A stretch of DNA of 64,000 nucleotides from Flammula alnicola (GCA_015499995.1 JADNRV010000027.1:186001-250000); one strand, 5' to 3'; shown: positions 23,899-35,364, numbered from the stretch's first letter. The notes: generated from the letters alone by a model not told the origin. Made by a program: numbers and translations.

Positions 23899-25191
23899 CT
23901 ACTGGTTTCGACTCTTCGCTTGAGGGTGCGAAGAGCTTTCATTCTCCGATGACGGAGCCTGCTTCGCGACGAAATCCTGCCACGCCTGCTTCCAATACCT
24001 CTCGAGCCTCGACCCCTCCTTCTCAATCGCCTTTACGATTCCTCTTCGCTTTTCGCGAATGTGCTTCTCACCCCAACTCTCCACCTCGTCCAGCTTCATA
24101 AGAAGCTTATCCATGGCGTCGACATACGTGTGAAGCGGGAAGTTCGTCGACGTGTAGGCCAGCTTGCCCTCGTTGCCGTCAACATCCATAGGCGCCTCAT
24201 CCGTCTCCTCCCTCTCGTTGAAATCAGATGGAGCTCGGTATGCAGGAACGCTGACATGTCCGTTCTCGGTGCCGGGTTTCTGGAAGTCGATAAGACGAGG
24301 GTATACAAAATTCGACCTGAGAATTTCGAACTGAGATGCAACGTGGTCGAGGGCACGAAGAGACGCGTGGATGCGATATTGTTTCTGGATTCGAGTGGCA
24401 GCATTGTCCTGTTCTTCGATGGTGCGCACTGGCGTCGCCTTCGGTGGACTCGAAGGTTGAGCTTGCTCAGGAGCTGGTGTTTCCAATGGCTCCGCGTTGG
24501 AATGGGAGAACTTCGAAGGTGAAGGAGGAGTCTGATTCGATGGGTGAGCAGTAGGCGATTGTCGAACATGGATGGGAATAGGAATGGATGCATCTCCTTG
24601 CCGGGTCTGAGAAGGGGATCGTTGTGCAGGCACTTGGGACGGGGATCGGGATGCATGTCGAGGGGCATTTCGCGCATTCTGAAATGAATTCGAGTCAGCA
24701 TCGGACTCTTCTGCAGAGTCAAGATCAAGACCACTAACCCTCTCATGCTCTGCGGCTAGCTGACGAGCTTCCTCACGTTTCGACCTCAATTGCTGCTTCC
24801 ACTCCTGCAGCAACTTCTGTCGTGCCTCCTCGCCCTCCCTCTGCTTCCTCTCAAGCTCTTCCTGCCACCTCTGCTCTTCGAGGGCACGCTGCATCCTTGC
24901 CTCCTCTTGCCGCTGTCTGCGCTCCAGCATGTCCTGTCTCCGCGTCGCTTCGAGGTACGCGCGTTGACGAGGACCGAACTCGGCGAACTCCAAGTCGTTA
25001 TCTTCGTCGTCTTCTTCGTCTGGAGGTACTGTGCTCGCCGAGCTTGCTGTTCAGCAAGTGCACGAGCGCGCTCCTGAAGCACCCTTTCCTCGGCTAACCC
25101 GCGTTCCCTGATTCGAAAGGCGACGGTCGTTGATGTGGATCATAGGAGACATTGAGAGGTAATTCTGGTACCAAGGCTGTTGTCCGAACAT
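23899..25191 (-). CDS. BAG-domain co-chaperone with IQ motif
   Basis: The C-terminal part has an IQ calmodulin-binding motif (NAATRIQKQYRIHASLRAL) and then a BAG domain (MDKLLMKLDEVESWGEKHI ... GIVKAIEKEGSRLERYW). By family the BAG domain binds the ATPase domain of Hsp70 and acts as a nucleotide-exchange factor. Before it lies a long charged coiled coil (RRQDMLERRQRQEEARMQ...) and a Pro/Ser-rich linker. Start MFGQQPWYQNYLSM at 25191. Between 25120 and 25022 the coiled-coil frame (GLAEERVLQERARALAEQQ) is offset from both flanks. Either small indels occurred there, or a 54-nt intron removes that stretch. A 60-nt in-frame segment at 24679-24738 has good donor (GTTAGT), branch (TGCTGAC) and acceptor signals and may be an optional intron. 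Confidence 0.8.
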
Positions 25192-25888
25192 GATCCAAGT
25201 GGTGTTGTATAAAGTGGGTTGTAATTGCGATTCAAGGATCGGTTTAGGCGTTTATAACTGGTTTCGTATATGAACGCGTCACCCATTCCAGAATCTACCA
25301 GCTCCTCCCGTCCCGCCCTACGAAATACGAGACTTTGGTCGAAGGGACTAGAACATCACGTGAGACCTTTTGCGCCGATTTGTTCAGAATCATTGAGACG
25401 GTGTTTCGGGCTTGACTAAGGTAATTAAAAATCTGTACACATACACATTCTACATAGCATTCATAAAAAGTGGCTCTATTTCTCTGCATTAGAATGAAGG
25501 CTTACATGAGTTTAGTACAATTCGCAGAGTATGAAGCCGGAGAAATCTAGTGAAATCTACGATCTCGACGAATCCGGTAATGCGGGGAACCGATCATGAT
25601 CGAGGGCCTCCCGAGGTCATGACCTCAAAAGGAACTCTCCCTCGTGCAGCGCTCAGCTTCGACAAGCTTCGACATGACATGAAATGGGTCGCAAGCAATA
25701 CTGTAAGCCAATTTCCAGTAGTTATGTCGCATAATTCCATATACTGAAGCTCTCCTGGCTCCGAGTCGCGACCACGTTTCGTGCGCCAAGAGGCTAGACA
25801 TTTGCAGAGGACCTTATATGTGACGTCATTCAAAAACAGGTGCTTCAGTTACAGAACCTAGGACAAGCCAGTTCCCAGTCTTCTTCCA
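25192..25888. promoter_or_regulatory. Divergent intergenic region, BAG gene and ATP-grasp gene
   Basis: About 700 bp with no convincing coding frame. It must hold the promoters of both flanking genes. A long imperfect match to a known element was not seen. Confidence 0.4.
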
Positions 25889-27425
25889 ATGTGCAAAACG
25901 AGAGCTACGAATGCAAACCCTCTCAACATACTTCTAACCAACGGGCGCTTCCCTGTGTCTTTAGACCTTGCCAGGCAGCTGAAACTTGCTGGACACCATG
26001 TCTACGTTGTAGGTCGGTCTGTAAGAGTACATTATTCACCCCAAAAATTCAAATCCTGGCTAGATTGCATGCACTATCACGTCTGCAAATTCTCTCGTGA
26101 TGTGAAACGATCGTTTCGTGTACCGGTGCCTCATGAAGATCCATCCGGCTTTATCGAAGGAGTGAAGCGCGCCGTACAAAATGCAGATATCCATCTCATT
26201 ATTCCCTTGCACGAAGAAATATTCTGTCTTGCAGAAGCCGCAGAATCTGACGAGGAAATACGCTCTCGACTACTCTCTCCTCCTTTCGACACCTTGATAC
26301 GTCTCCACAGTAAATGGGATTTCTCAAGGTTCTTGACCTCATGTGGTCTAGAAGCTCCGCATTCCGTCCTTTGCAAATCGTACCAAGACGTCGAACGACT
26401 TGACAGAACCAGAGAATGGGCATTAAAGCCAGTGTTTGGAAGAGCATCGATGAACATTTTCCATCTGAAACCAACCGAGCCGTTGCCAACTCCCGGAGAA
26501 CGGGGTTTTCAAATCGACGACGAAAACCACTATGTCGCACAGGAATGGCTGCGAGGATCGCGCTATTGCAGCTACTCGGTCCTGCAAGACGGAATTGTAG
26601 TGGCCTTTGGTGTATATCCTGTACAGGACACGATTGACGGTAAATAAAATCCACTCATCTGGGTGCCTTGAGCTCAAAGGGTATGTACTAGGATCATCGT
26701 GCGTATACTTCGAGTCAATAGAGCATAACGAAATTCGTGCCTTTGTTGATCATCTCGCTCAGGCGCTCGTCGGAGTATCAGGCCAGTTAGCCTTCGACTT
26801 CGTAGAGGCCGAAACAGGAGATCCCAATTCCCCAACTCGGCTCTTGCCCATCGAATGCAATCCACGCGCAACCGCCGGCATTCATCTGTGGTCAGGTACA
26901 CCCGACTTGGCGCGCGTCATGACGTGCCGTCGATCCATGTCTGAGCCAGCGTATACCCCTTTGCCCCCACCGGCATCAGCAAAGACAGGGCCAGGCGACA
27001 ACTCGCTCCTGGGATGCTCATGTGGCAGCGAACGAAAGGCGAAAGCAGTAAACTGGCCCTTAAAGAGTATCTGCGCCACATGAAGCATCTCATGGGCAGT
27101 CGCGATGTATTTTCTCAACGAGAGATATCCTGCCTTCCCTCATGCAGCCGTTCTTGTTGACGAGCTATTATGAAATATGCAGGGAAAGAATTTAAAGTTG
27201 CCAACGATGTTTCAATATGATTTGGTCTGGGAGCCTTCCGGGGAGTACTTGCAGAGGATTCGATCCAGGCTTGATGTCGACGAGAAACGAGAGGACGAAA
27301 AGAAAGAGTGCCTGCTGTTCAGACATCTTGACGTACTGTACTGTACATATCAAATTAGTCAATATATGTTGACAAATTTACATTATTCCAATATAATGGC
27401 AAGTAACACGATGCGCCACATTTAA
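25889..27425 (+). CDS. ATP-grasp fold protein, frame broken in the C-terminal part
   Basis: Start MCKTRATNANPLNILLTNGR, then a Rossmann-like pre-ATP-grasp segment (FPVSLDLARQLKLAGHHVYV), the ATP-grasp core (EWALKPVFGRAS, YVAQEWLRGSRYCSYSVL) and metal/ATP-binding VSGQLAFDFVE ... LLPIECNPRATAGIHLWSG. Introns: 26640-26691 (phase-checked) and probably 26013-26063 (51 nt, in frame, weak GTCGGT donor). After WSGTPDLA three frame changes at 26956-26959 (C4), 27111-27114 (T4) and 27185-27187 (A3) are needed to keep the family pattern (RRQLAPGMLMWQRTK, LMQPFLLTSYYEICRE, LKLPTMFQYDLVWEP). Each is solved by one extra base in a homopolymer. The substrate cannot be told from sequence; such enzymes ligate a carboxylate to an amine. 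The true stop may lie earlier, near 27322. Convergent with the FAD oxidoreductase. Confidence 0.75.
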
Positions 27426-29207
27426 CCACCAACGCGCTGCATCAGGTCCTCAATCCTGGCTCTTTCACCTTTTCTCCGTAATAATAAAGGAGCCGGCAGG
27501 TCTGGTGTGTCCGCAGTGGTAGATTTTCACCATCAAAACATCCAAGACCATGCGCGCCAGTGCCTGTCCACTCAACCACGCATGAACCATCCCTCGCCAG
27601 TGTATCCCGCACAGATCCATTCTCCCGGCTTGGCCAGCGTTTGACCCGTTTCCATGATTGAGGATTTGCCCGACAACTTCACCGATCCAGCATAGACGAC
27701 AATTTCGGCTCCTTCCTCCCCGCAACTGACTCAGGCACGCGTCCGACCCACGGCTGCATATCAGCCGACAGCGCAATGATCCCCGTCCAGGAGGCTTCAC
27801 CCGTCCTCTGCCCCAAGAGCCAGTAGGAGGATTGGTCGCCTCTGTATCAGGCTCATTCCTTCTTGGCCCCAGTGGTCGGAGAAATACCGCTCCAGTGCGC
27901 CGCACAGATAGCCTCGACTTCAAAATCACCCACTCCGTCGTCCACGATGCCGACATTGTCCATGAAGACAGATTCGGATCGGCCCCCAAGCATAGCCCCG
28001 CCTCCGAACATGAATTCGCCAGCGGTGGGTAGAGGCGCCGTCGTTGTCGTCGCGGCGGTGCTTGGAGGCAGGAGCTGGGTGAGGTAGTCGAATGCAAAAT
28101 CCTGTTTGCTGGGATAAAACACGAATGAGCGGGAGCCTGTCCAGTTGGGTGTCGGGCTAGATTCAGAAGTTGTTAGGCCTTTGCCAGGCGCTGCGCAGAC
28201 ATGTGCGCTCTCGTCGGTATAATTTTCCGTCGCATTCCAGGAAGTAAATGGGAGGACCACGCATTCGTGGCGTGAATGACATGTGGGGTTCTAACGTCGC
28301 CTCTTGGAGTAGCAACAATATATGTGTCGCTATTCGATGCGATGCTGGTGCATGGTGTGCGCGTATATAGCTGGAAACTGACGATAGAGTCATATTGATG
28401 AACGAAATTTGAAGTTTTGAATGTGATAACCTACTTTGGATATCGAGCAAGGAGTTTGGAGAGCAGCCCCGTGACCAAGCGGTACGGATGAATAGAGGCA
28501 GCGGGTTTACCGATACATCCCAATATAGACGTTGCCAGTTGAAGTTTCTAGGGATTTCTGTCATTGTCGATGCATGGCCGGAATGTCTAGAGACTCACAT
28601 CGAGGTTTCTCGTTCCGAATGATATCAAATCCTTCGCCAAGGTCCTTCGGAACGTCCTTCAAGTACGCGTCTAGTGCATTCCGGGATTTCTCAAACAATT
28701 CAGGATGCATGAAGGCGTCAAAGTTATCCACGATCCGCGCCTGGGATTCGTTCAGCAAATTCTCATCTCTCGCAACGTCGATGAGGCTCGATATGTGTGC
28801 CAAGCGGAAACGGAGAATATCATGTGCCACAGAGGCGCCAAAAGCCTTTTTCAGGTCGAAATATTCGTTGTAGATGTTTGGGGTTATGTGCCCACCGTTT
28901 CTGAACGACCTTTAGCCTTTTCCTGAACGAGAGAAGAAGAGGACTCCCTGGCGGTTGCTCCGAGCAGGCATCCCGCGCTTCCAGCATCACAACCTGTAAT
29001 GACTCGGTAGGTCGGACGTTCAAGAGTGCCTTGGCAATTGACGTCCCAGAAATGCCGCTCCCAATGATAACTACGTCGGCGTACAGAGGCAGCTCCTTAT
29101 CTCTGCCGTGCTGAGCTATCGGAGATAAGGGAACGGTCCAGTATGGCACGGAGGAGTTTAGTTGAGGAATTCCAGGAGAAAGGAGATGCGTTTCGACAAC
29201 GTCTCAT
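27422..29207 (-). CDS. FAD-dependent oxidoreductase (DAO superfamily), frames interrupted
   Basis: N-terminal dinucleotide-binding motif ADVVIIGSGISGTSIAKALL followed by VVMLEARDACS and, after a frame change, RNGGHITPNIYNEYFDLKK. The DAO-type core follows (HDILRFRLAHISSLIDVARD; TGSRSFVFYPSKQDFAFDYL; MFGGGAMLGGRSESVFMDN) and the FAD-binding C-terminal end (GEWICAGYTGEG, MVHAWLSGQALARMVL, IEDLMQRVGG, stop TAA at 27424-27422). One missing base each at 28960-28961, 27910-27911 and 27591-27593 explains most breaks. The 5'-most intron lacks a GT donor (reads GG), so true mutation there is possible. Predicted to oxidise an amine or amino-acid-like substrate. Start uncertain: 29207 is the nearest ATG. 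Its stop overlaps the end of the ATP-grasp frame. Confidence 0.72.
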
Positions 29208-29897
29208 ATTGTCGACGAGAGCCTTGAGCGTGACTAACGCAAATCGCATCGAGAGAAGAGACCGCCCATGGTTGGACGAGATAGTGTCGAAGCCGGAGAT
29301 ACAAGGTATCAAGAGCTGCCTCGGGATGCGTATATGAGACTGTTGGTGAGAATATTATTATTGACTCTTGATAACATGGTCAAACTCGGCGAGTTCTGAA
29401 CGGCAGTTCTAGTCGCGAAAAGGCCGCGCCATGTCATAAAGATGAATCATCCCCATGGTGAAGAGTTTATCTTGGCCAGTGCGGATATTTACTTGCGGCG
29501 CGGATGGATCTTGGCGAAAAGTTTGCTTGCTTGAACTTTGAAGACTGCTGAATGAGACACTGACAGTGCCGGTTTACCGGAGTATTATTTAATATCACAT
29601 GACCAGCCCCGTCTCGCGTGACCCCGACCAAAGACGCGTCGCCCTAATTTAGTGTAATTAGCGAGTCGCGACGCGACTGTGGATTTATTTTGGCGCCGTG
29701 ACAATGCTGGCATTCGTCTACCACAATACACTCAGAATTACGATAATATGGCCTAATCTCAGTTGCGGAAGCACGGCGATAGGAATCATCCACTTCAGTG
29801 ATTTGTGCTATGCTTCTGGTACACGTATGCTACAATTCAAAATTTCTTCAAGGCACTCCGGAGTCGTGTTGCGTCGATGAGCGCGCTCGCTCGCAGT
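29208..29897. other. Intergenic region
   Basis: No convincing coding sequence. It probably contains the FAD oxidoreductase promoter and the 3' flank of the next minus-strand gene. Confidence 0.4.
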
Positions 29898-30489
29898 CTA
29901 CAGCAAAGGCTCATCCGAAGAATCCGACGCATCCGACTCGCGTCGTCCCCTGTGCATCGCACCGGGGCCAAACTCCAACTTGAAATCCCAATCGCCATCG
30001 AGCTGCGCATCGGGGACCTTCGAGCGCCTGCTTCCCTTCGCCTTCTTGTTCTTCTTCGCGACCTTCCTCACCGCACCATCGCGCTTGCCCGGTCCTTTGT
30101 CGCTGCTGCTGTCGGAAAGAACGTGCTCTGCGTCGATATCGCTGTCGTTTTCAGACTTGCCGGCAGAGACCTCCGCAGGGATGACTTGGCCGCTCGTGCC
30201 ATCGAGGATGCGCGCCTCCTGGGCGATCTCCTCGCGCATGTCGAGGAGCGTGGACTTGATGGTGCCGAGCTCGATCTCTTGCTGGTAGATAACCTCCAGC
30301 AGCTCGTTGTACTTTGCTACCTTGGCCTTGTGGTCATTCGGCGCGGTAGGGAGGCAGGCGAGACGTTCCTAGATGATCGCAACACGATGAGAGTGAGTCA
30401 GCGTTCAAGAATAGGTCGAGGAGATACAACGCGTAACGTACGTCGATGACGGGAATAATGGGCGCAGTAGTCTGTAAGTTATCGGCCAT
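29898..30489 (-). CDS. Small coiled-coil nuclear-like protein, unknown function
   Basis: Two exons, 30442-30489 (MADNLQTTAPIIPVID) and 29898-30368, joined in phase across a 73-nt intron with GTACGT donor and CTAG acceptor; 172 residues. Residues ~17-70 form a helical, probably coiled-coil segment (KVAKYNELLEVIYQQEIELG). The C-terminal half is acidic and then has a basic KKNKKAKGSRRSK stretch that resembles a nuclear localisation signal, ending ESDASDSSDEPLL. No domain recognised. Confidence 0.65.
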
Positions 30490-31136
30490 CTCAGATGGTG
30501 ATGGTGGGGTAGAGAAAATTGTCGTTGAGTGAAAAATAGATGTGCAAGGCGTGTATCTGCGATCCCCTGGGAGGTCGAGATGGGTAGTTCATTTAGCAGT
30601 TGTTACGCTTTTGTACTGCAAAACTAAGTCATGCCTTCTCGTGCAACGAGGCAGAGATCGATGAGCCCTCTCCTCGAGGCGGCAAATAGAGTTGTTTCAG
30701 ACCTTCAGCGGGCATGCTGACCACACGAGGTGGAGAGATTATGATAACAACACACAAGAGAAGCCATTTCGATGGTTAAAGATCACTTATCACATTCTGC
30801 ATACGCAAAAGAATCTCTACGATACGATAATCTACGCTACGGGCACTGAGAAGCGAGAAATAGGTATATGAATATGTATTGCCGTCCTGCGTGCCTTCAT
30901 GTGCGCGAAGCAAGCGACGAGGGAATTGTAATTGACTGTCAACTTTGTTTCCGTAAGGTTGCGAGTTCCATCAAATTTGTTGTGGGCATGTGAATGACGT
31001 TGGAGGGTAGCCGTGGTGGGCTGGGAAAAGGCTCATAGGAGCGAGGTGCCGAATTCTTTATCTGATGATATGGGATATGGGCAGAGGGTGTTGTTAACCC
31101 TATTGTTGTAACACGACCGACAGGTGTGCACGCGGT
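30490..31136. other. Intergenic region
   Basis: About 650 bp between two minus-strand genes; nothing recognisable. It must include the promoter of the 29898-30489 gene. Confidence 0.4.
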
Positions 31137-31691
31137 CTAGTCTTCCTCAGGGATTGCGGAAAGGGAGGAACGCTTTCGCCTGTGGCCTGGTTGGAATGTG
31201 GAGGTGGAACTTGATACTTTGCGGCCCGACGAGGAAGAGCGCGAGGAAGGAGGCACGCGCTGGGTGGACGGTGGGGTAGAGTAAAAGACGTATTGCTCTT
31301 CATCGGATGAAGACGAGAAGTCGTCGGACAAGCCGAACATGAGTTCTGCCGCCAATCGGTTGGCCATGAGTTCGATAGGATCGCCATATGGCTCGGAGAT
31401 TAGCTGCTTGGACTGGTTGATTGATAAGATCCTGAGTATCCTGTAGGAAGCACTGAAATATCAAGCGAAGAGACGTACAGGAACAGGCGAAGAAGCGCCT
31501 GAGGAGATGGGACTCAGAGTCGGCGAATTGCTGCGCGACTTGGACGCGGTGACGAACGCCATACGCTCGATTCGCTGTACTTCGGTTTCAGCGAAGCTCA
31601 TTTGCCTTCCTCTGGAGTCGTACTTCGTGTCTGAGATGGTGGTGAGGAATGGAACTCCGAAGTGAGAAGGCACGAGGAAAGAACTCGACAT
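31137..31691 (-). CDS. Small Ser-rich protein, unknown function
   Basis: Start ATG at 31691 (MSSSFLVPSHFGVPFLTTIS) and stop at 31137. Exon 1 ends ...SGASSPVP. A 75-nt intron (GTACGT donor, CCAAGCAG acceptor) joins in phase to LISEPYGDPIELMANRLAAE, then a Ser-rich tail with basic RRKRSS. An alternative, shorter intron ending CTACAG shifts the frame and is less likely. Short conserved-looking block YGDPIELMANRLAAELMFGL; no family recognised. Confidence 0.55.
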
Positions 31692-31754
31692 GTTGACTAG
31701 AGATATGTACAACAAATTTATGAAAAGAGTCGGTCGTGTGTTTTAGTCACTGGA

Positions 31755-32057
31755 CTATATATCTTCTTTGCTGTGAATCGAGAGTGCTGGTTTCGATGGC
31801 GGTTTGGAGATTGTGGGACCATGATCATCGTTGCTGCGGGTTATATAGGGCGTAGGGAGGCCAAAGACTGTTGCAGGTCCGTCCCAAAATGAGTCATCCA
31901 GGTCGGGGAAACCTTTGCGTACCCTCGATTGCTCATGATTCTCAGATCCCATCGGCAAACATGAGCGTTCTAGGAAATTGCCGGTGACAAAGCCCAGTCG
32001 CTGCTGACTCACTTCGAGATTACGCCTCGATTCCACTGTGTCTTTCTTTGTGAGCAC
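31755..32057 (-). CDS. Hypothetical 100-residue ORF
   Basis: Uninterrupted frame MLTKKDTVESRRNLEVSQQR to ALSIHSKEDI. Composition is plausible (GFPDLDDSFWDGPATVFGLP) but no homology or splice evidence supports it. It may be an upstream exon of the neighbouring small gene or a chance frame. Confidence 0.25.
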   Translation of the reverse strand: MLTKKDTVESRRNLEVSQQRLGFVTGNFLERSCLPMGSENHEQSRVRKGFPDLDDSFWDGPATVFGLPTPYITRSNDDHGPTISKPPSKPALSIHSKEDI

Positions 32058-32785
32058 TGAGTACTGAGTACTGAGATTCTAACCAAACAAAGGCTATTGA
32101 ACTGACTTGCGCAATCCGATGACGACGGTGGCGAGGCAGCGGCGAGGATGAGGGAAGGCACTCGGCAGGTCCTATTGGTTAGGGAATTGCCGCCAGATTG
32201 CGCGTTTATCTCGGCAACTCGAACACGCGTCTTTGCTGCGTGCAGAACACGTTATTCTGCGGACGTCAGCAACAAAACACACTGAGAGGATTAGCCTCAC
32301 CACGTCATCCCCGCCTTATTTTCGCTGGAAATATCAAGAATCTGATACAATCGACATGCCTCAGCATCATCAAAACAGATCAGAATTGATCTCGGTCTAG
32401 AGAGGTGACGATGGACAATGAACGATATGAATAGATTCGTAGTGTCCTTCCAGCTGTTGGTCTCGGCCTTTGACCTTCTCTCAGAATGAATTCAAGCGTT
32501 ATGGGGGCGTGTATTTCCAGGTTCTGCAAAAGTAAAAGAGGTGTGAACACTGGTGGAGAGGCGCAACGCCTGTTCGTCGCCGCGGCTGATGACTAATCGC
32601 ACAGCCACACAAAACATGGCAAATGAACGATTTCGTTCGTCTTCATCTAATTAACAACAATGAACCTTGTCTATGTCCAGTCAAAGCTCTTAAATAGTAA
32701 ATTATAAAGGTGTATGCAAGTATGGTACATGAAAATTGAGTTCTAAAGATGAAAAAAATGGACCTACACTAAATTATCTTCATGG
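32058..32785. other. Intergenic region
   Basis: No gene seen on either strand. Confidence 0.4.
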
Positions 32786-33062
32786 TCAGATACATATAGA
32801 GTCAGAGTCTGCACGAGAATTGGCCATTTCAATGTCATCCGATGCATTTTCCTTGGGCTGAGATGTTGGAATGTTGGTTCTGTGTCGTTCTACGCCTTTC
32901 TTGAACTCACCCACGCGCTCAGGCTTCTTGCCGATTTTGGGTTTCAAAGGCACCCATTCCGTGAGATCCTTGTGACTTTCTCATTCTCGCGATGCCAATC
33001 GAGTTGCTCGTTGAGTTCTTGACCATTGAGCACATCGATTTCATTATCAGATATGATTATTC
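32786..33062 (-). pseudogene. Coding fragment, unknown family
   Basis: The minus strand reads NEIDVLNGQELNEQLDWHRE, then after one missing base DLTEWVPLKPKIGKKPERVG and a hydrophilic tail ending SRADSDSICI with stop TGA at 32788-32786. No upstream start or partner exon is apparent. It may be the tail of a mobile-element protein or a small gene; not recognised. Confidence 0.3.
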
Positions 33063-34244
33063 CTTAGTAAGATATTGGTATCGCAGAGGCAGAGGATGGC
33101 ACGTCTGCACAAGACCGCGTTCCATCACGTGTTACGTAAGCTAATGAGCGTGTCTCTCGTGTTTTTTCGTGGCTCAACTTGGACATCAATCTCGCGTCAA
33201 TCTGACCAAAACACTAGATCAAACTAGTTTTTAGGACTATCTCCTGGATTTGGGTTGACGAAATGGTAAAAATATGTTTTTGTCCTCGAGTAACGCGCCC
33301 TTGACGCGTCATTAAGCATGGTTCCTGCCACATTTTCTTCGATTTGATTAAGCCAGATCCTGAGCAGAACACTTATAACCTCGTGTCTGCATGACTTATA
33401 GGTAGGAGGGCCGCTGCTGGGACGAAACTTGGATTACACTTTTTTGCATGAAAATATGAGGGGGGCACAACAACAACAAATAAAGGCCGCGCATCAGGCA
33501 TTGCGCCTCTCCATGAACAGCAAAGTAATTGTGGCGATGACCTAGGCTGATCTAGGTCATGCCTCAACCGCGTGATCATGAACTCACAGACTCTACAGGT
33601 CCCAGGGGGCTAACCCACCATCCCGGGGTCTCGTTTCTTAACTAAGCGCTGAAGCACTGAAGCTGCAGTTAGGTTCAAGTATGCGACCCCCACCCCCACG
33701 CACGGACGGTTTTGGTACGAGATTAGAGCTGCAGTCTCAACATCGACCAACACTAATTCCCTCAAACTTCCTTTTCGCACACTTCTGATTTATCTTTTCG
33801 CAATCAACATCGCGCGCTCTCTCTGAGACCGTAATTGCGAAGGAGCTGGATTCTCGTCTTTTTTTTTTTTTTTTTGTGTTCATTAACGTCTATTGAGGCA
33901 GTGTATTTGAGTCTAGTTGAGCTGCTTGGTCAAACCTCGAGAAACATTCAATAATTTAATCCTCCAGCGCCTCTTCAAAGTTGCGATGACCGTGCAAGAC
34001 CATGTGCATACCAATGGATCATGAAACTGAGATAGCGTCTCTTCTGAAGCTGATCCAACGAGGGAAGCCGCTCAGCTGGGCCTGTCGGCAGTTGCGTCCC
34101 TGTATGCCTCGCCGCTTTAATTAGGACGAATTTTCCACAGTCAAGCAGACATGACATGCCCTCGGCAGAACTTATCTGGCACATAAATGACCGTCTTTCT
34201 TATGTTCTCGTCTTCATCTCCCGCGATAGCTGCAATCTCTATCA
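33063..34244. other. Intergenic region with poly-T tract
   Basis: No coding sequence recognised. A 17-base T run lies at 33859-33875. Several short dispersed AT-rich stretches; promoter of the downstream CRIB gene expected near the right end. Confidence 0.4.
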
Positions 34245-35364
34245 ATGACTTCTCCGTGTGATGAAGGCGTGCTCAAAACGACACCTCGAACGGTGCGGCC
34301 ACCCAAAAAGCCAAGCCCATTGACAAAGGGCGTCTACAAGATGGCTCCTCTACAAGGACAACTGCCAGAGACGACTGGTGTGCCTGAGTGTTCCGAGACT
34401 CTTTTTCATTGTCCTTGCTGCCCAAAATCTCAGAAGAGCACTCCTGATCGCGGCATGGTTCAGAAGTTGCAAATGGAAGATGATGTAGTTGATATAAGTC
34501 GGTCAATACAAAGTGCGCCAGTGAGAGCCATTCGAAGACTACCTGTAGTTCCCTCGTCATCCTCGTCTTCCTCAAGGTCGTATTCCCCATCTCCATCGAT
34601 GTCACCTCGACCCCCGTTCTCTGCCCCTGCGTCTTTTTCGGAGACACCTCGACCTCAATCACCTCGCGCGATGCGACCGCTCCCATGCCCCCGATCTCTG
34701 GCAATAGGTTCCCCCCACACCCGCGCCAAGCAAGACGACCTTGAGGTATCTCCTCCCACAGAACGTCAACGAGTCATGAAACCGCTGCCAGTTCCCTTGC
34801 GCAAAACCGAACCTTCAATGGCGTCAAAAAAAAGAAGGCCCTGAAGTTCCTCAAGGTTCCGTGGACCAAGCGAACCTTGGACACGCTGCCGGCGATTGGA
34901 ACGGGCAGCGGCGTCCCCGGATCCCCGGGCTGGGAGTCGATTGTATTCATTGGCGACCAAATGAGTAGCAGATTCTCGGACGATGGTGACCCCGAAGACG
35001 ACATCCCTCTGCCCCCGGAAGAAGATAGTGGGATTTCGGCTCCATGGAACTTCCAGGTATATGTCCCCTCGTTAACTCACTCGCAGTACCTAACAAGGCT
35101 CGTTGCTACAGCATCATATTCATGTTGACGAAGGGTGCGTTGTCGTCTAATTTCTTGCTTTTCCCAGTATCCATCCTTCTATTCTTCTTTCGCCTCTCTC
35201 TCTTTTATTGTCCTCTCGCCCTAACCCTCTGCGCGTAGGTACGTTGGCATCCCCCCTCGTGGTATGCTTCCCTCGCCGAGTCTGCCGCCTTCACAGAAGA
35301 AATAGCTGCCAGCCAAACCCCATCAGGCGTGTCTGATCTCCGCCGAGCCTGCGATAATCTGTAG
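34245..35364 (+). CDS. CRIB-only protein, partial paralogue of the PAK-like kinase; frame broken twice
   Basis: Ser/Pro-rich N-terminus (MTSPCDEGVLKTTPRTVRPP) and then ALKFLK, as in the kinase (KKDKALAFLKFSKR). The CRIB block is EEDSGISAPWNFQ, HHIHVDEG, YVGIPP, with introns at exactly the same two codons as in the kinase gene, including the 23-nt middle exon. After YVGIPP a frame change gives WYASLAESAAFTEEIAASQT, matching the kinase's WSTSLASAGFTDEEIAAIQA, and stops at 35362-35364. No kinase domain follows. Frame breaks at 34826-34833 (A8) and 35251-35256 (C6) are each solved by one base. It is either a stand-alone Cdc42/Rac-binding protein or a truncated duplicate. Confidence 0.6.

Noticed and set aside
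25889..29207. Calling the ATP-grasp and FAD genes firm pseudogenes
   Set aside because: The same one-base homopolymer losses occur in UTP10 and PIH1, so decay is not shown.
33373..33579. Minus ORF MITRLRHDLDQPRSSP...
   Set aside because: Short, no splice or domain support, lies in AT/GC-mixed intergenic DNA.
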